Origin: Cordilura impudica
Lineage: Eukaryota > Arthropoda > Insecta > Diptera > Scathophagidae
Reading direction: 5' to 3'
Assembly: GCA_963682025.1 (NCBI GenBank)
Contig: OY821519.1
Coordinates: 67,716,025 to 67,780,024, forward strand
DNA length: 64,000 bases
Shown piece by piece: positions 44,137 to 54,839 of this stretch. The number at the start of each line of letters is the position of its first letter. Position 1 is the first letter of the stretch. The notes under the pieces are model-generated. The model searched no databases. It saw only the letters and a program-made list of their open reading frames with translations, and was not told the origin of the DNA. The position numbers and the translations under genes are program-made.

Positions 44137-45741
44137 TTATATTATTAAAGTCAATTGCGTTGATTGGTGGCATTTTTCACATATAGTTTGACTGACGCTA
44201 TGCTCCGCACAAATGGGATTTTTACAGCTAACGCAAATTTGTAGTGTATTTCTTCTTTGTTTAGAATAGTAGCACATATAACATTTGCCTTTTATTTTGA
44301 TGAGGCCAGTTGCTTCCCTTTCCGGAGTTTCGTCGGCTTTAAAATCCTCAGCCTGGTCCGTAGCGGTAATTGGTTCACCTGAAAAGTAAAGCTTTGTTAT
44401 CACTTCTTTTATTTTTCAAATCTCTTTTTTTACCTAAAATGCATTCCATGGCTTTCTGATTGGAAATCTTCCAATGATTTGTGGTATTTTCGATCTTTCA
44501 ATAAAGGACGACATAGATATTCACCAAGGCTCTCAAGGAACTGCTTTCGCTGCGATCGCTTTACACACTTTTTTCCAATATTTTCGTTATATATTATAAA
44601 TGAAGCAAGGGCTGCCGTATCCAAAATATTAAAAAACAGTGCTAATGGCGCAACATTACTCGTTTTGTGGATTACTGTGACAACATTTTGTCCATGGTGT
44701 CGACACCACCCTTAGTCCTGTTGTAATATAGAATTATTTCTGGTTTATTTTGTGGATCAGAAATAGTTTTGTCACTGTGCATCCTGGACAACAAAACAAC
44801 TGATTTGGTCTTGGCTGGGACATAGGAGACCAAAGTAATGTTTTCGGCGAGATGGCTTGAATTCTTCGAGAACATATCTCTTGTTTTATTTTACTGTGCC
44901 TATAACGGATAATTTCAAAGTGGCCAGTTCCTTAGCTAACGGCAATGTTGTAAAAACATTATCCATGGTGACATTTCTTCCAGTGTTCTTGTACATGCCA
45001 ACGAAATCTTTTACAATACGTTCACCTTGGTTAGTGTCTCTTACATTGTTCACTTTTCCGGTGTATATTTGCTCCTAAAGAGGATAATACGTGTTTGAAT
45101 CACACTCCCACCAGATTTTGATACCATATTTAGCTGGCTTGGAAGGCATGTACTGCCTGAAACGTGTTCGACCCCGAAATCCGAATAATTGCTCGTCCAC
45201 CGTAATTGATTCGTGTGGTCGATAATGCGATCCCAAGTTGGAATTTAACGCAGCCTTGTCTTTCTGTTGTCGAGCCACTCTTGTAGCATGCCAGTCAAAA
45301 TGAAGGAATCGTAAAATTTTTAATACACAGCCTCGGCTTTTTTGTTTGAAAATCTTCGAATTAAATCTCTAACAACAGCACTGAAAATGCAGTTGAATGT
45401 ATCAACCCTGGACATATTTTTAGTGATTGGATTAGGGCCCATATAAATTTTTTCATGAATAATATTAATCAATCATCGGCGATTTATATTTGGCGCCTTC
45501 TTATACCATTTCACAGTGTCTTTAGTCTCGAAATAAGAATTATTTGCACACGACGATGCCGGGAACTCATTAATCGACTCATCATATTCATCATACTCAC
45601 TTTCATCGTTAACTCAATTTCGCAAGGCTCTTGTTCCGCAGCATAATCTTCAGCTGCTAAACTAGGCATATAATCATCGTCTTCATCATCATCCCCAAAC
45701 AAATTCTCAGTTTCATCCATATCGGATTCAGCGTCAATCAA
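44137..45741 (-). pseudogene. piggyBac transposase, broken
   Basis: Starts MIDAESDMDETENLFGDDDE, an acidic N-terminus usual for the family. The core has SITVDEQLFGFRGRTRFRQY (Asp codon 45195-45197), GRNVTMDNVFTTLPLAKEL (Asp 44961-44963) and YYNRTKGGVDTMDKMLSQ (Asp 44699-44701). The first two are 78 residues apart in the same frame, the spacing of D268/D346 in the moth enzyme. The third corresponds to D447. A C-terminal Cys-rich domain reads CYMCYYSKQRR, CVSCKNPICAEHS and CEKC. Stops after TYYPL (~45078) and in GTVK (~44890), plus frameshifts around 44670, 45300-45500 and 44410, kill it. Confidence 0.85.
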
Positions 45742-45839
45742 TCGAAGAAAACGTTTTCACATAACAACTAATTTGTAAATTATTATAACGAAAATTTTGC
45801 ACCGTTATGCGTGCATATCACATATCTGGATTACCGTTA

Positions 45840-45967
45840 GGGCCCCTTTTCACGTTCAATATTATTGACCGCGATTCAATATTATTGAACGTGTAGATTG
45901 TAGACTTGATGGACCGCGATCCATACTAATGGATATCACAATATATATTGAACGTGCAACATGGCCC
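45840..45967. mobile_element. 128-bp PIF/Harbinger-type MITE
   Basis: GGGCCCCTTTTCACGTTCAA and the complement of the right end, GGGCCATGTTGCACGTTCAA, are terminal inverted repeats. TTA lies on both sides (45837-45839 and 45968-45970), the TWA duplication used by PIF/Harbinger. The interior has a second CAATATTATTG pair. It sits 100 bp upstream of the piggyBac start codon. Confidence 0.85.
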
Positions 45968-46162
45968 TTAGAAACGGTATAGCAAAAAAGAGTAAGATAT
46001 GAAGTTGTTATTTTTGTGATCTACTTTGCAAAATCTAAAAGCTGTAACCTCGCATAAGTTAAACAACAATAACATTCTTCGCTTTATGTGACAATCCAGG
46101 CTTCATCGCCCGTAAACATATGCATAGAAGTTCAGGGCCACCCCGGTGAGTATTGGTAAAGG

Positions 46163-46660
46163 ACGTACATAAAAATCTTTTGTAAGGCGAAGGTTAAAAG
46201 TGCATATGCTTCGGTTACAATCATTACGATATACCGTCTAAATACAGGAATACCTTCTGGTTCTATGAACACAGTTTCCTGGGGGACCTACGAACACAGA
46301 TCTGGGGCTTGCACAAAATATCGTCTCGAATGAAAAAATGTTGGATAAATTTTATATCTGCATCTTCAGTACTGTGAAATGAGTTGGTTTTATCTGTTTC
46401 TGCTTTATATTTATTACAAAGAACATCAATAACTTTGCGCTTTTAAACTGTCTAATGGCAAAGCTCATTCTGCTTTTTGTACAGCTTTGCCTAAACTTTG
46501 CTTACAAGTATATGGCTGTAAGGCTGACAATCTTATCAATTCTTTTTTTTCTCGAATTCTTACTCTTAATTTCTCGGTGAGTGAGGGGTTGCTTGCACTT
46601 ATAATTTCTGCTGCAAATTCGCATAAATATAATTTAATTATGTTATTAATAAATTATGCT
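46163..46660 (-). pseudogene. Fragment of an unclassified transposon-like protein
   Basis: Minus-strand reading, from high to low coordinate: LQPYTCKQSLGKAVQKAE, a stop, then LP, and after a frameshift KVIDVLCNKYKAETDKTN, DADIKFIQHFFIRDDI and CVRRSPRK. The SLGKAV..LP..S..K..VI..L pattern and the F..RDDI block resemble proteins common in insect genomes that lack a named domain and appear repetitive. Both ends are missing. Low certainty. Confidence 0.35.
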
Positions 46661-46983
46661 TAAATTACTAGAACTTACCGTCTGGGATTTTTAATGAAAA
46701 TAATTAGCTATTAAAACTAAAAAACTTAATTTATTTACCGTTCGGACGTTTCAATAAAAAATTAACTTCTTAAAACACTGTCCAACAACTTAAGACTTTT
46801 TGAATGGAACAGAATAATTCTGAAAGGGTATGTTGAGTAGATCATTTTTGTAGAACAAACTTATGGTCCAGCACGTCTGAGTATTTTTTTACAGTGGGTC
46901 AAAGTTTTAATTTTTTGGTCGAAGGGAGCATTATACTTTATGAAAAAAATGCTGTAAGTTAATGTCTGAGAGAATTCTTATGG
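46661..46983. other. No recognisable feature
   Basis: A short direct repeat near 46675-46745: TTACCGTCTGGGATTTTTAA and TTACCGTTCGGACGTTTCAA. Otherwise unassigned AT-rich sequence. Confidence 0.4.
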
Positions 46984-47035
46984 TCAGAGTTGTATTTTGG
47001 AATTGTATGAGGATTATTTTTGTGGAAGATCTTAA

Positions 47036-48511
47036 CCCTCTAACTGGTCTCTTTATGGGTCAATTTGACCCTTTTTTCGAGAAAATCAAAAAATATCCTT
47101 TAAAAAAGGACACTTAAGGATTAAAATATTCTACGAAAATGTTTGCCGAAAAATTTCAGGGGGGTCACCAAAGACGCCATTGTTGTAAATAAAGCTCTTT
47201 ACGATTAATTGACAAAATTACACGCCAACTTCTATAAAAAAATTATAATTTAGTTTTAATACTTGTTTATTCTAGTATGTACATATTTATTTTTTTGCTT
47301 CAAATTTTTGAGTAAAAGGGAATTAGGAAATAGCAGTATTATGACAATGGATTAAAGATTAAACTTAATACGCTTTCCTGTATTTAGCTTGACGTGAATG
47401 TTCCGATGGGTCAAGGTTTCTGTACAAGCCCCATACGTATTCAGCAAGCATTACACTATGGGATTTCCCTTTGTATCTTTCTTCCAATACTTTTATATCC
47501 TGATGAAACCCCTCACCGCGTTCATCTGAAACCGCTCCAAGGTTTTCTTCAAAAAAATTGAGATGAGAGTGCAGAAAAGCAGCTTTAGTGACATCTTAAC
47601 GCCAATATTGTTAAAACCGATTAGCATGCTTTCAATATTTTCTGCATAGTTTTGTGCTTTTGAGTTTCCAAGGAATTCTGATATAACCAGCTGCATAAAG
47701 TCACCGGAACACCTTCACAGCGCACTTCTGGTAAAATGACATTATTTGTTGCTTCGTATGTCATTGTCGCGTAGTGCCTTTGGCTTCTACCAAATTTGTA
47801 ATTTACCCAGAAATAGCATTTATCTGATTTGTGATCTTCAGGTTCAATCCATGTAATAGGCGCAGAAAATGGCAGCGCCTTAGTACCGCCTTTGTACCAG
47901 GTCAAAAGACCACTTTCGCAAGTAGTACATACGGTTTTTGGTATCCAAGCTTCAGATAAAAATCGTATACCAAAGAAAAGAAAATATAGTTCTTCAATTG
48001 TAGGCAATATCTTTCTTCTGCTTTGATGGGGTACGTAAAATGTCTACAAATAAAACAAAACCAATCTCTTAATTTGCAAACAGAATCCGCCATGCTTATT
48101 TAAGCTTTAATTTTTCTTTTTTTATATTAATTTTAGTAAAAATTACACCCGATATGTACTGCTTAGTAGCTCAATTATGCTTGAATTTTTTCTTTTATTT
48201 TTTATTATTAATTTTAATAAATATCACACCCGATTTTAAAGTCACAGCTGACTAGACGCGAGAACTCAGTGTTTGGCCCGGCCGAACTTGACGCCGCTTT
48301 TACCTGTTTTGTATATGTTGGTGTATAATTTTGCCAATTAATCGTAAAGAGCTTTATTTACAACAATAGTGTCTTTGATGACCCCCACTGAAATTTTTCG
48401 GCAAACATTTTCGTGCAATATTTTAATCCTTAAATGTCCTTTTTTAAAGGATATTTTCTGATTATCTCGAAAAAAGGGTCAAATTGGCCCATAAAGAGAC
48501 CAGTTAGAGGG
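47036..48511 (-). mobile_element. TTAA-flanked transposon with ~190-bp terminal inverted repeats
   Basis: TTAA at 47032-47035 and 48512-48515. Both ends begin CCCTCTAACTGGTCTCTTTA and stay matched for about 190 bp (47036-47226 against 48319-48511), through GAAAATGTTTGCCGAAAAAT to AGCTCTTTACGATTAATTG. A TTAA target and a CCC start fit piggyBac-like or Kolobok-like elements, but the protein inside is not a piggyBac transposase. 1.48 kb, probably an internally deleted derivative of a larger autonomous element. Confidence 0.85.
47380..48093 (-). pseudogene. Protein of an unclassified transposon family, broken
   Basis: The reading starts MADSVCKLRDWFCFICRHFT at 48093, with a CXXC pair. After a frameshift near 48000 it continues FLSEAWIPKTVCTTCESGLL, PITWIEPEDHKSDKCYFWVN and EFLGNSKAQNYAENIESMLI. 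After another shift near 47600 it ends FLHSHLNFFEENLGAVSDER, GEGFHQDIKVLEERYKGKSH and VMLAEYVWGLYRNL. I recognise the pattern FLGN..NY...S..FLHSHLxFF..NLG..SDE.GE.FHQDI..E.RY.G as a widespread, unnamed arthropod repeat protein. No catalytic triad can be assigned. It lies within TTAA-flanked ends, so a transposase role is inferred. The region between the Cys-rich N-terminus and the FLGN block looks shortened. Confidence 0.6.
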
Positions 48512-48563
48512 TTAAGATCTTCCACAAAAATAATCCTAATACAATTCCTCAATACAACTCATG

Positions 48564-49750
48564 ATTTCTGTTAATATTCAAATGGAACTGTTTCTTTTGA
48601 ATTTTAAAAATTTATACGCTTCATTTGTTCAATATTGTAATCCTTAAAAGAATGGCCCTTTCGTTTCTACTTATATAAGAAATGGGTCTATGAAAGTTGG
48701 TTCCTCTAACTTTTAGTTTTTTATGTAATCTCTATCATTGATTTTATATCGTAATATTTTGCGATATTACTGTATTTATGGAAATAAGTGTGGATGCAGT
48801 AAAAAAAACAAAACAACTTTTTTGCCTTTGTTATTTTATGATTTGAATATGGATGAACTCATCATGGGTGCTTCGTATTATTTTTTCGTGCTACTATTGT
48901 TTTTCTTTCACATTTTTCATTTAATACAAAAACAAAACGATTTATCAAAATATTTTCATTATTCTGCATTAATTTATGTTGCATCATTGAATTTTTGTCA
49001 TTTTGTTGGTTGTTTTGCTTCATTGGTTGTTTGATTGTTTGGTCGTTTGGCAGTTCGATGTCTGGTATCCCACAGTCTAGCGAGTTGGGTGGTTATGTAT
49101 CAACATTGTATATTTTTCGATCGATTTATCATCATCTTTTGCAGTTGTTATGTTTGGTAATTAATAATACCCTATAATAGGTATGTGTTTATTGTTTTAT
49201 AAAAAACAATCAAAAAATTCTAAAAAATATATTTGGCTATAAGAATTCATATTCCGCTTTAAGCTGCAAAATCGAAAATCAAAATTACTTCAGATATTAA
49301 AGTTAAAGATATATATTTTAAAAGAAAATTTTAGCTGCTCCAATAAAAGTTATTAGTTATTAAAAGTTATTAAGTTATTTAAAGTTATTTATTTAAAAAA
49401 ATAGTACTAGAAAATTGACTTTGAGATATGACACAAAGGAAGAAAGCTGCTCAAAAAAAATGTTTTGTTTACTCTGGTTCAAAAACCCTTAATTCAGAAT
49501 TATTTTGCTATTGCGACTGGTTATTCTAAACTATTTCATTTGTGTTCCTAAGACCGAAAGTGATATGTATTTAATTCAGTTGCCCAATCTTATAAATGGT
49601 ACGAAAAAATTTCCATTTTATTTCATAAAAGTTGCCAAAAAGGCAGTTTTTTAATTTTTACACATTTCAGCTTTTTTCAACGATGTATAACGCTATAGAT
49701 ACGAAGGAAATATAGAATTCGCATAAAGGTGTTTCTAGTACATTCTCTAA
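48564..49750. other. No recognisable gene
   Basis: ORFs at 48738-49034 (98 codons) and 48995-49177 are Phe/Tyr/Leu-rich and overlapping, probably chance. A local repeat of AAAGTTATT is at 49345-49390. Nothing else. Confidence 0.45.
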
Positions 49751-51139
49751 TCTATACTAATATTATAAAGAGGTAATGTGTGTTTATTTGTTTGTTTGTA
49801 GGAGGTAATCACCGTAACTACTCATCTGATCTTCCTGAAATTTTTACATAGTCTTACTGTGGATATGGAAAGTGCTATAGGCTATAATTTTTTAAATATT
49901 TTTAGTGGGCGTGGCTCCTCCCACACAAAGTAAATATTTAATATCATATATATTGAGTACTATGATAGGGACAGCTTTGCAAAATTGTGTGAGGTCACCA
50001 ATTGTTAAAATTAGTAGCTACGCCGGATATGGGTGGTACCTCCCATACAAGTAATAATTCAATATTATATATCTAGAATATTGTGATAGAGAGAGCTTTT
50101 CAAATTTCTCTGATCTCACCTATTAGTCGGACAAAATGGGCAGTATTAGACCAGTAGGCGTGGCGCCTGCCATACAAATTAAATATAAAATGCCATATAT
50201 ATGGAGTACTGTTATAGTGGAGTCTTGGGACTTTGTATGAGCCCATAAGTTATTCATGTGATTAGTTTGGCAAAATTGGCGTGATCGGAGCAGTGGGCAT
50301 GGCACCGCCCGTAAAAACTAAAAATATTATATAATATAACTGGTGTACTAAAAAAAGGAAGCTTTGCCACTTTGCACGACACCATCAAATCTTAGTATGA
50401 ATAGTCGGATAAGAAATTTGTGGGTTCACGCCAATGGGCGTGGCACTCCCCATACAAAGTAACTATTTAATGTCATATGTATATCTGGAGTACTGTAAAA
50501 GAGAGCTTTGTGGCTTACCCTGAGCCCACAAGTTCTTTGTACGATTAGTCGAACAAAAAAATGGGCGTGATCGAAGCAGTGGGCGTAGCACCGCCCATGC
50601 AAAGTAGATATCTAATATCATATAACTGGTGTTTTATAAAAGGGAAAGACTCGACATTTTGCACAAGTCCATCAGATATTACTGTGAGTAGTCCAATAAA
50701 AATCGGGCGGAATGGAATTAGTGGGCGTGGCACCTCCGATATAAAAAAATATGAAGTACTGCGAAAGCGACAGACTTTCGACAAGTACATTAGTTATCAA
50801 TATGATTTGTCGTGGAAAATATATCGCCAAAATCAAAAATCGCCGAACCCAAAAATCGTGAAAAATAAAAAGCGCCCAAAAAACAAAAATCTTCAAAATC
50901 AAAAATGGGCAAAATCAAAAATCGCTAAAAAGAAAAATTGCCAAATGATATTTTAAGTTCAAGGCCAATAGTTAAGTGTTGCCAGAACAAATTTGGAAAA
51001 TCCACGTTCTTCTCATGGGAAGCTACATGCACGTCCAGGGTAGGAACGCCGAAAAATCTGATAATTGTTGTACCGAATGAAAAAAACAAAAATCATTGTA
51101 TTTTAGCGAGTATCGAAATAAAAAAATCTATACTAATAA
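49751..51139 (+). mobile_element. Helitron family A with iterated subrepeats
   Basis: Starts TCTATACTAATATTATAAAG, then AGGTAATGTGTG and TTTGTTTGTTTGTAGGAGG. The GTGGGCGTGGC unit recurs near 49910, 50030, 50155, 50294, 50436, 50578 and 50720, the last four spaced 142 bp. The CGCC-type array is at 50815-50950, then TTAAGTGTTGCCAGA. Near the right edge a second, short TCTATACTAA start appears at 51128. No clear 3' hairpin-CTAG end was found. Confidence 0.75.
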
Positions 51140-51574
51140 TCTATACTAGCATAATAAAGAGGTAATGTGTGTTTGTTTGTTTGTAGGAGGTAATCTCCGT
51201 AACTACTCATCTGATCTGCCTGAAATTTTCATAAAGTCTTGCTGCGGATATCGGAAGTGCTACAGGCCGTATTTTTTTTATATTTTTAGTGGGCATTCCA
51301 CCTCCCATACAAAGTGAATTTTTAATGTGATATGTATTAAGTACTATGATAGAGAGAGCTTTGCAAATTTGTCTCAGGTCATCTATTATTAAAGTGAGTA
51401 GTCACAAAACAAAACGGGCAGGATTGGACAAATGCGCGCGGCACCCCCATACAAGCTTAATATTAAATGTGATATATCCGAATTACTGTAATAGTGAGAA
51501 CCTTGGGACTTTGCGTGAGCCCTTTCATTACGATTCGGGGGGAGGGGTAGCGAAGCACACCGGGTTACATCTAG
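51140..51574 (+). mobile_element. Helitron family A, short copy with both ends
   Basis: Starts TCTATACTAGCATAATAAAG and ends AGCGAAGCACACCGGGTTAC then ATCTAGT. The CTAG end preceded by a GC-rich stem-forming segment is the Helitron 3' signature. Contains two to three subrepeats and no short-period array. It follows directly on the previous copy. Confidence 0.75.
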
Positions 51575-51659
51575 TATATTTATATAATTTTAACTTATTT
51601 TTTTAAATCTAATATGTATTACCTTATCAATTCTGAAAAACCAAATTATATAGTTTCAT

Positions 51660-53102
51660 CATCTTTCAAATATTTTTTGACAATTTTTCGTTTTTAGCGA
51701 TTTTTGATTTTGGCGATTTTTAATTTTAGCGATTTTTTATTCTGCCCATTTTTGATTTTAAAGATAATCTTTTTTGGCAATTTTTATTTTTCGTGTTTTC
51801 GGTTTTGCCGATTTTTGATTTTGGCCATTTTTAATTTTTCCAATTTTTCATATTAGCGATTTTGAATTTCGCTCACTTCTGACTTTAAAAATTTTCATTT
51901 TTGCCTATTTTTATTTTTCGCACTTTTCGGCTTTAGCAATTTTTGATTTTGGCGGTTTTTGAATTTGGCGATTCTGCCAATATTTTTTGCAACTACTCAC
52001 ATAGATAATTAACAATTATAATAAATGTACTTTTCAAAAGTCTCAAAACTGTCGCTTTCATTGGACTTAATTTTTTTGTATAGGAGGTGCAACGTCCGCT
52101 AATATAATCCCGCCCAATATTTATCGAACTTCCCACATTAATATCTCGTGGAATCGTGTGTCCGGACGTTCTCTTTTATGGTACATTATATATGTACATA
52201 TGTATTTACTTTGTATTTGCGGTGCTACACCCATTGCTTCGATCACGCTTCTTTTTTGTTCGACTAATCACACGACTAAATTGTGGGCTCACGAAAAGTT
52301 CCAATGCTCTAACTATTACAGTACTGCAGATATATTACATTTTATATTTACTTTGTTTGGGGGGTGCCACGCCCATTGTTTGTCCGACAAATCATATTAA
52401 TAAGAAATGTCCTCAGACAAATTTGCAAAGCTGACATAGTACTCGAAATATATAATATTGAATTATCACTTTGTATGGGAGGTATCACTTTTGCGATCGC
52501 GCCCATTTTTGGCATAGCTAGTTACCGTAATAATAGCTATAATATTAATAGCCTAAGTGATTTTCTGTTACCGATGTTTTCTTCTACCGTTTTATCCCGA
52601 GTTTGACCAAACATATATTAAATATTTGAAAGGTATTTATTTTTTGCTATTCACCAGATTTACAGATTTTTAAATTTTTTCCTTTATTTTGAGTAAATTG
52701 CATTTATAGTTGCTACTAACACATGCATAAAATTATACATATGCTATGTGTGTGTTTATTAAATTTGTTAATGTGTTTGTTAATGAGTTTGTTATCTTCA
52801 TTCACAATAATAATAAACCAAAAAGTATCGTTTTCTGAATTGGCTGAGTTGAGAAATGAAGTTGCCTAGAAATTTCACTCGAGTTTCGAGTGCTGGAATC
52901 TGCTACTATGATATTAAATGTTCACTTTATATAGGGCGTATCACGCCCACAAAAAATATCACAAACGTTCATAGTCTATGTCCATCCTTAACGACCATTA
53001 GAAATATTAGGACCAACCATATTAAAATCAGATTAGTAGTTACGGAGATTAACTCCTACAAAGAAACAAACACACATTACCTCTTTATTATATTAGTATA
53101 GA
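51660..53102 (-). mobile_element. Helitron family A, minus strand, interrupted
   Basis: The minus-strand start TCTATACTAATATAATAAAG is at 53102, followed by AGGTAATGTGTGTTTG. Subrepeats occupy 52530-52050 and 53100-52910, and the CGCC-type array (complement) 51990-51670, here over 300 bp long. A Helitron B copy lies inside at 52536-52906. The 3' end is not defined. Confidence 0.7.
52536..52906 (+). mobile_element. Helitron family B nested in Helitron A
   Basis: The start GCTATAATATTAATAGCC has TC changed to GC. The 3' hairpin CTCGAGTTTCGAG is at 52878-52890, followed by TGCTGGAATCTGCTAC, a decayed CTAG. The interior CTACCGTTTTATCCCGAGTT and AAACATATATTAAATATTTG match the 29.3-kb copy. Confidence 0.7.
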
Positions 53103-53225
53103 TTTACACAACATAAGAATATATTTACAGAGTAGCAATACAAAAAACTTTAGTTTCCTTTTCTACTTAGAAATTATTACCCAAAATATATAATTAATAT
53201 AACTTTTTTAATTTAGGCAAAAAGT

Positions 53226-53271
<46 letters not shown>

Positions 53272-53695
53272 ATAAAACTTAAGGCTACGTGTTAAGTGTC
53301 AATTCGTTGATACGTTCTTATTGAGACAATTGACATCTGAGATCATAATTATTAGTTAGTTTCAAAATTCTGTCTTCACCCATGTCAGTACAGTTTATAG
53401 AATGTAGTCGTTGAGTGAAAAGGTGACATGGTAGATTATAAATGATATTTAAAGAAGGAATTCGATTTTTGTAAATATTTTTGTTATATTCTCTATGCTG
53501 GCATCATGGAATTCGGTGTCGCTTGTGTTATGAGAATTCGCTCAGGTTGTTTTGAGTACAAATTGATTATTCATCCAGATTTTGTTTGTTTTTAATACAA
53601 GTTTTCTTATTATAATAGAATCTACATATGCTAGACTATTATCCTGTTCTACTCTCACTGTAAATTGTACTTGTCGATTGAATGAATTGATAATT
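53103..53695. other. No gene; TA microsatellite
   Basis: A (TA)n tract occupies about 53229-53269. The remainder is unassigned. Overlapping opposite-strand ORFs at 53542-53788 run into family X and are not credible genes. Confidence 0.6.
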
Positions 53696-54409
53696 CTGTG
53701 GTTTTCTAGAATAACCGCGTATATCATAAAATCAAAATGTTCAGGGGAGCCAAAAAACGTTATATTTGAAATTATAGGCTCGATGTAAAGTTTTTAGGAC
53801 TTTTTATTTAACAGTCCTTTAGATATGGGCAATAAATACTTTTTAAACATTTTTGAGTCGAAAATCTTAAGAGTAATAGATCCTAGAAAAGGACGAAATA
53901 AACAATATGTAAATTACACTTAAAGTGTGTGAAAAAGAAAACGTCCAGTACAACTACACATTTAGACATAAGTTGTTGTTGCTTGAAAAATTGATTTTTT
54001 TTTTCGACAACAGAAAGTAAACGGGACTTAGGATGAAAATATAACAACGTATCAAGAATAATAGTGACAACAAATAACAGAAATAAACACACAAGTTTTT
54101 ATAAGTGGTTATAAACTGAAAAATAATCCATAATTATTTTGCATTTTTTTCATTAGTAACAACGTATGTTGCTATGGGTCGTTTTCTGAGAAAATAATTT
54201 ATCAGCGATCAAACGTAGGTTGACATACGTCGTTAGTGCTGCAAATTAATTTAATAAACTTTTAAGTTACGTCGTTATTTAAAGAAAAAACTCAGAAATG
54301 GTCAATATTTTTTTTAAAATTAAACACATGTAAAGGGCGTTAAAAATTAATATATTTGCCATCATTAACTCAAAACTGACAAAAATGGACATACGCGGTT
54401 AATCCACAG
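53696..54409. mobile_element. Family X DNA transposon, copy 2
   Basis: Starts CTGTGGTTTTCTAGAATAAC and ends ATACGCGGTTAATCCACAG, flanked by AATT on both sides (53692-53695 and 54410-54413). 714 bp, collinear with copy 1 at 30835-31560, with small indels (for example AAAGGGCGTTAAAAATTA added near 54335). No ORF is conserved between copies, so it is non-autonomous. Confidence 0.9.
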
Positions 54410-54572
54410 AATTCTTATTGTATCGTTTATAAAATCCTTCTTCAGAATAGCAAAACCGTCATCTACATATTTGGTTCATATGTTTGTTCTTCATATTTAA
54501 AGTATCTGTTATCGTGTATACAGTGAAATGATACTTTATTTTAAAATTATTAAAAATTTAAAAAGGAAAAGC

Positions 54573-54810
54573 ATTAACTGCCTGAGTCGAAAATCATGTT
54601 TTCGAGAAAGATAACTTTTAAAATAAATGTAATGAGGCTTCATTACGGCTTAGGTCAGTATGTTGTCATTAATAACTTTTTAATAAACACTGTTAGGGAA
54701 ATAGGGATTTCAAGTAAATGTAAAGCGTGGTTAGTAGAATATGATAGCATACATAACTCAAATCGTTTTTAAGTCGAGTTATGCGGTTTTCGCTTGCCAC
54801 CACAGATATA
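54573..54810. mobile_element. MITE family C, second copy
   Basis: Collinear with 26767-27023: CTGAGTCGAAAATCATG, TGAGGCTTCATTACGG and GTAGAATATGATAGCATACA, ending TCGCTTGCCACCACAGATAT. The left terminus is degraded. Confidence 0.75.
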
Positions 54811-54839
54811 TTATTAGCGTACATATAATTGTTTTGGTA

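Larger units (their letters stand above)
43834..46162 (-). mobile_element. piggyBac-type DNA transposon
   Basis: The left edge ACCTTACCAATACCCACCC and the complement of the right edge CCTTTACCAATACTCACC are inverted repeats continuing into CGG.TGACC. TTAA precedes the left end. The right TTAA is not preserved. A subterminal copy of CAATACCCACCCGGGTGACC lies at ~44030. The transposase inside is on the minus strand. 2.3 kb is the usual size. A PIF/Harbinger-type MITE has inserted near its 5' side. Confidence 0.75.
46984..48563. repeat. Palindrome split at its centre by a TTAA element
   Basis: Left arm 46984-47031 (GGATTATTTTTGTGGAAGAT then C) and right arm 48516-48563 (GATCTTCCACAAAAATAATC) are inverted and meet at TTAA once the inserted element is removed. 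Arms are about 48 bp with 3-5 mismatches in the outer half. Confidence 0.8.

Noticed and set aside
48738..49177. Two hydrophobic ORFs as a split membrane protein
   Set aside because: Low-complexity T-rich sequence without conserved motifs. Overlap in different frames is expected by chance.
53229..53269. TA tract as a possible origin or regulatory site
   Set aside because: It is a plain dinucleotide microsatellite with no associated motif.
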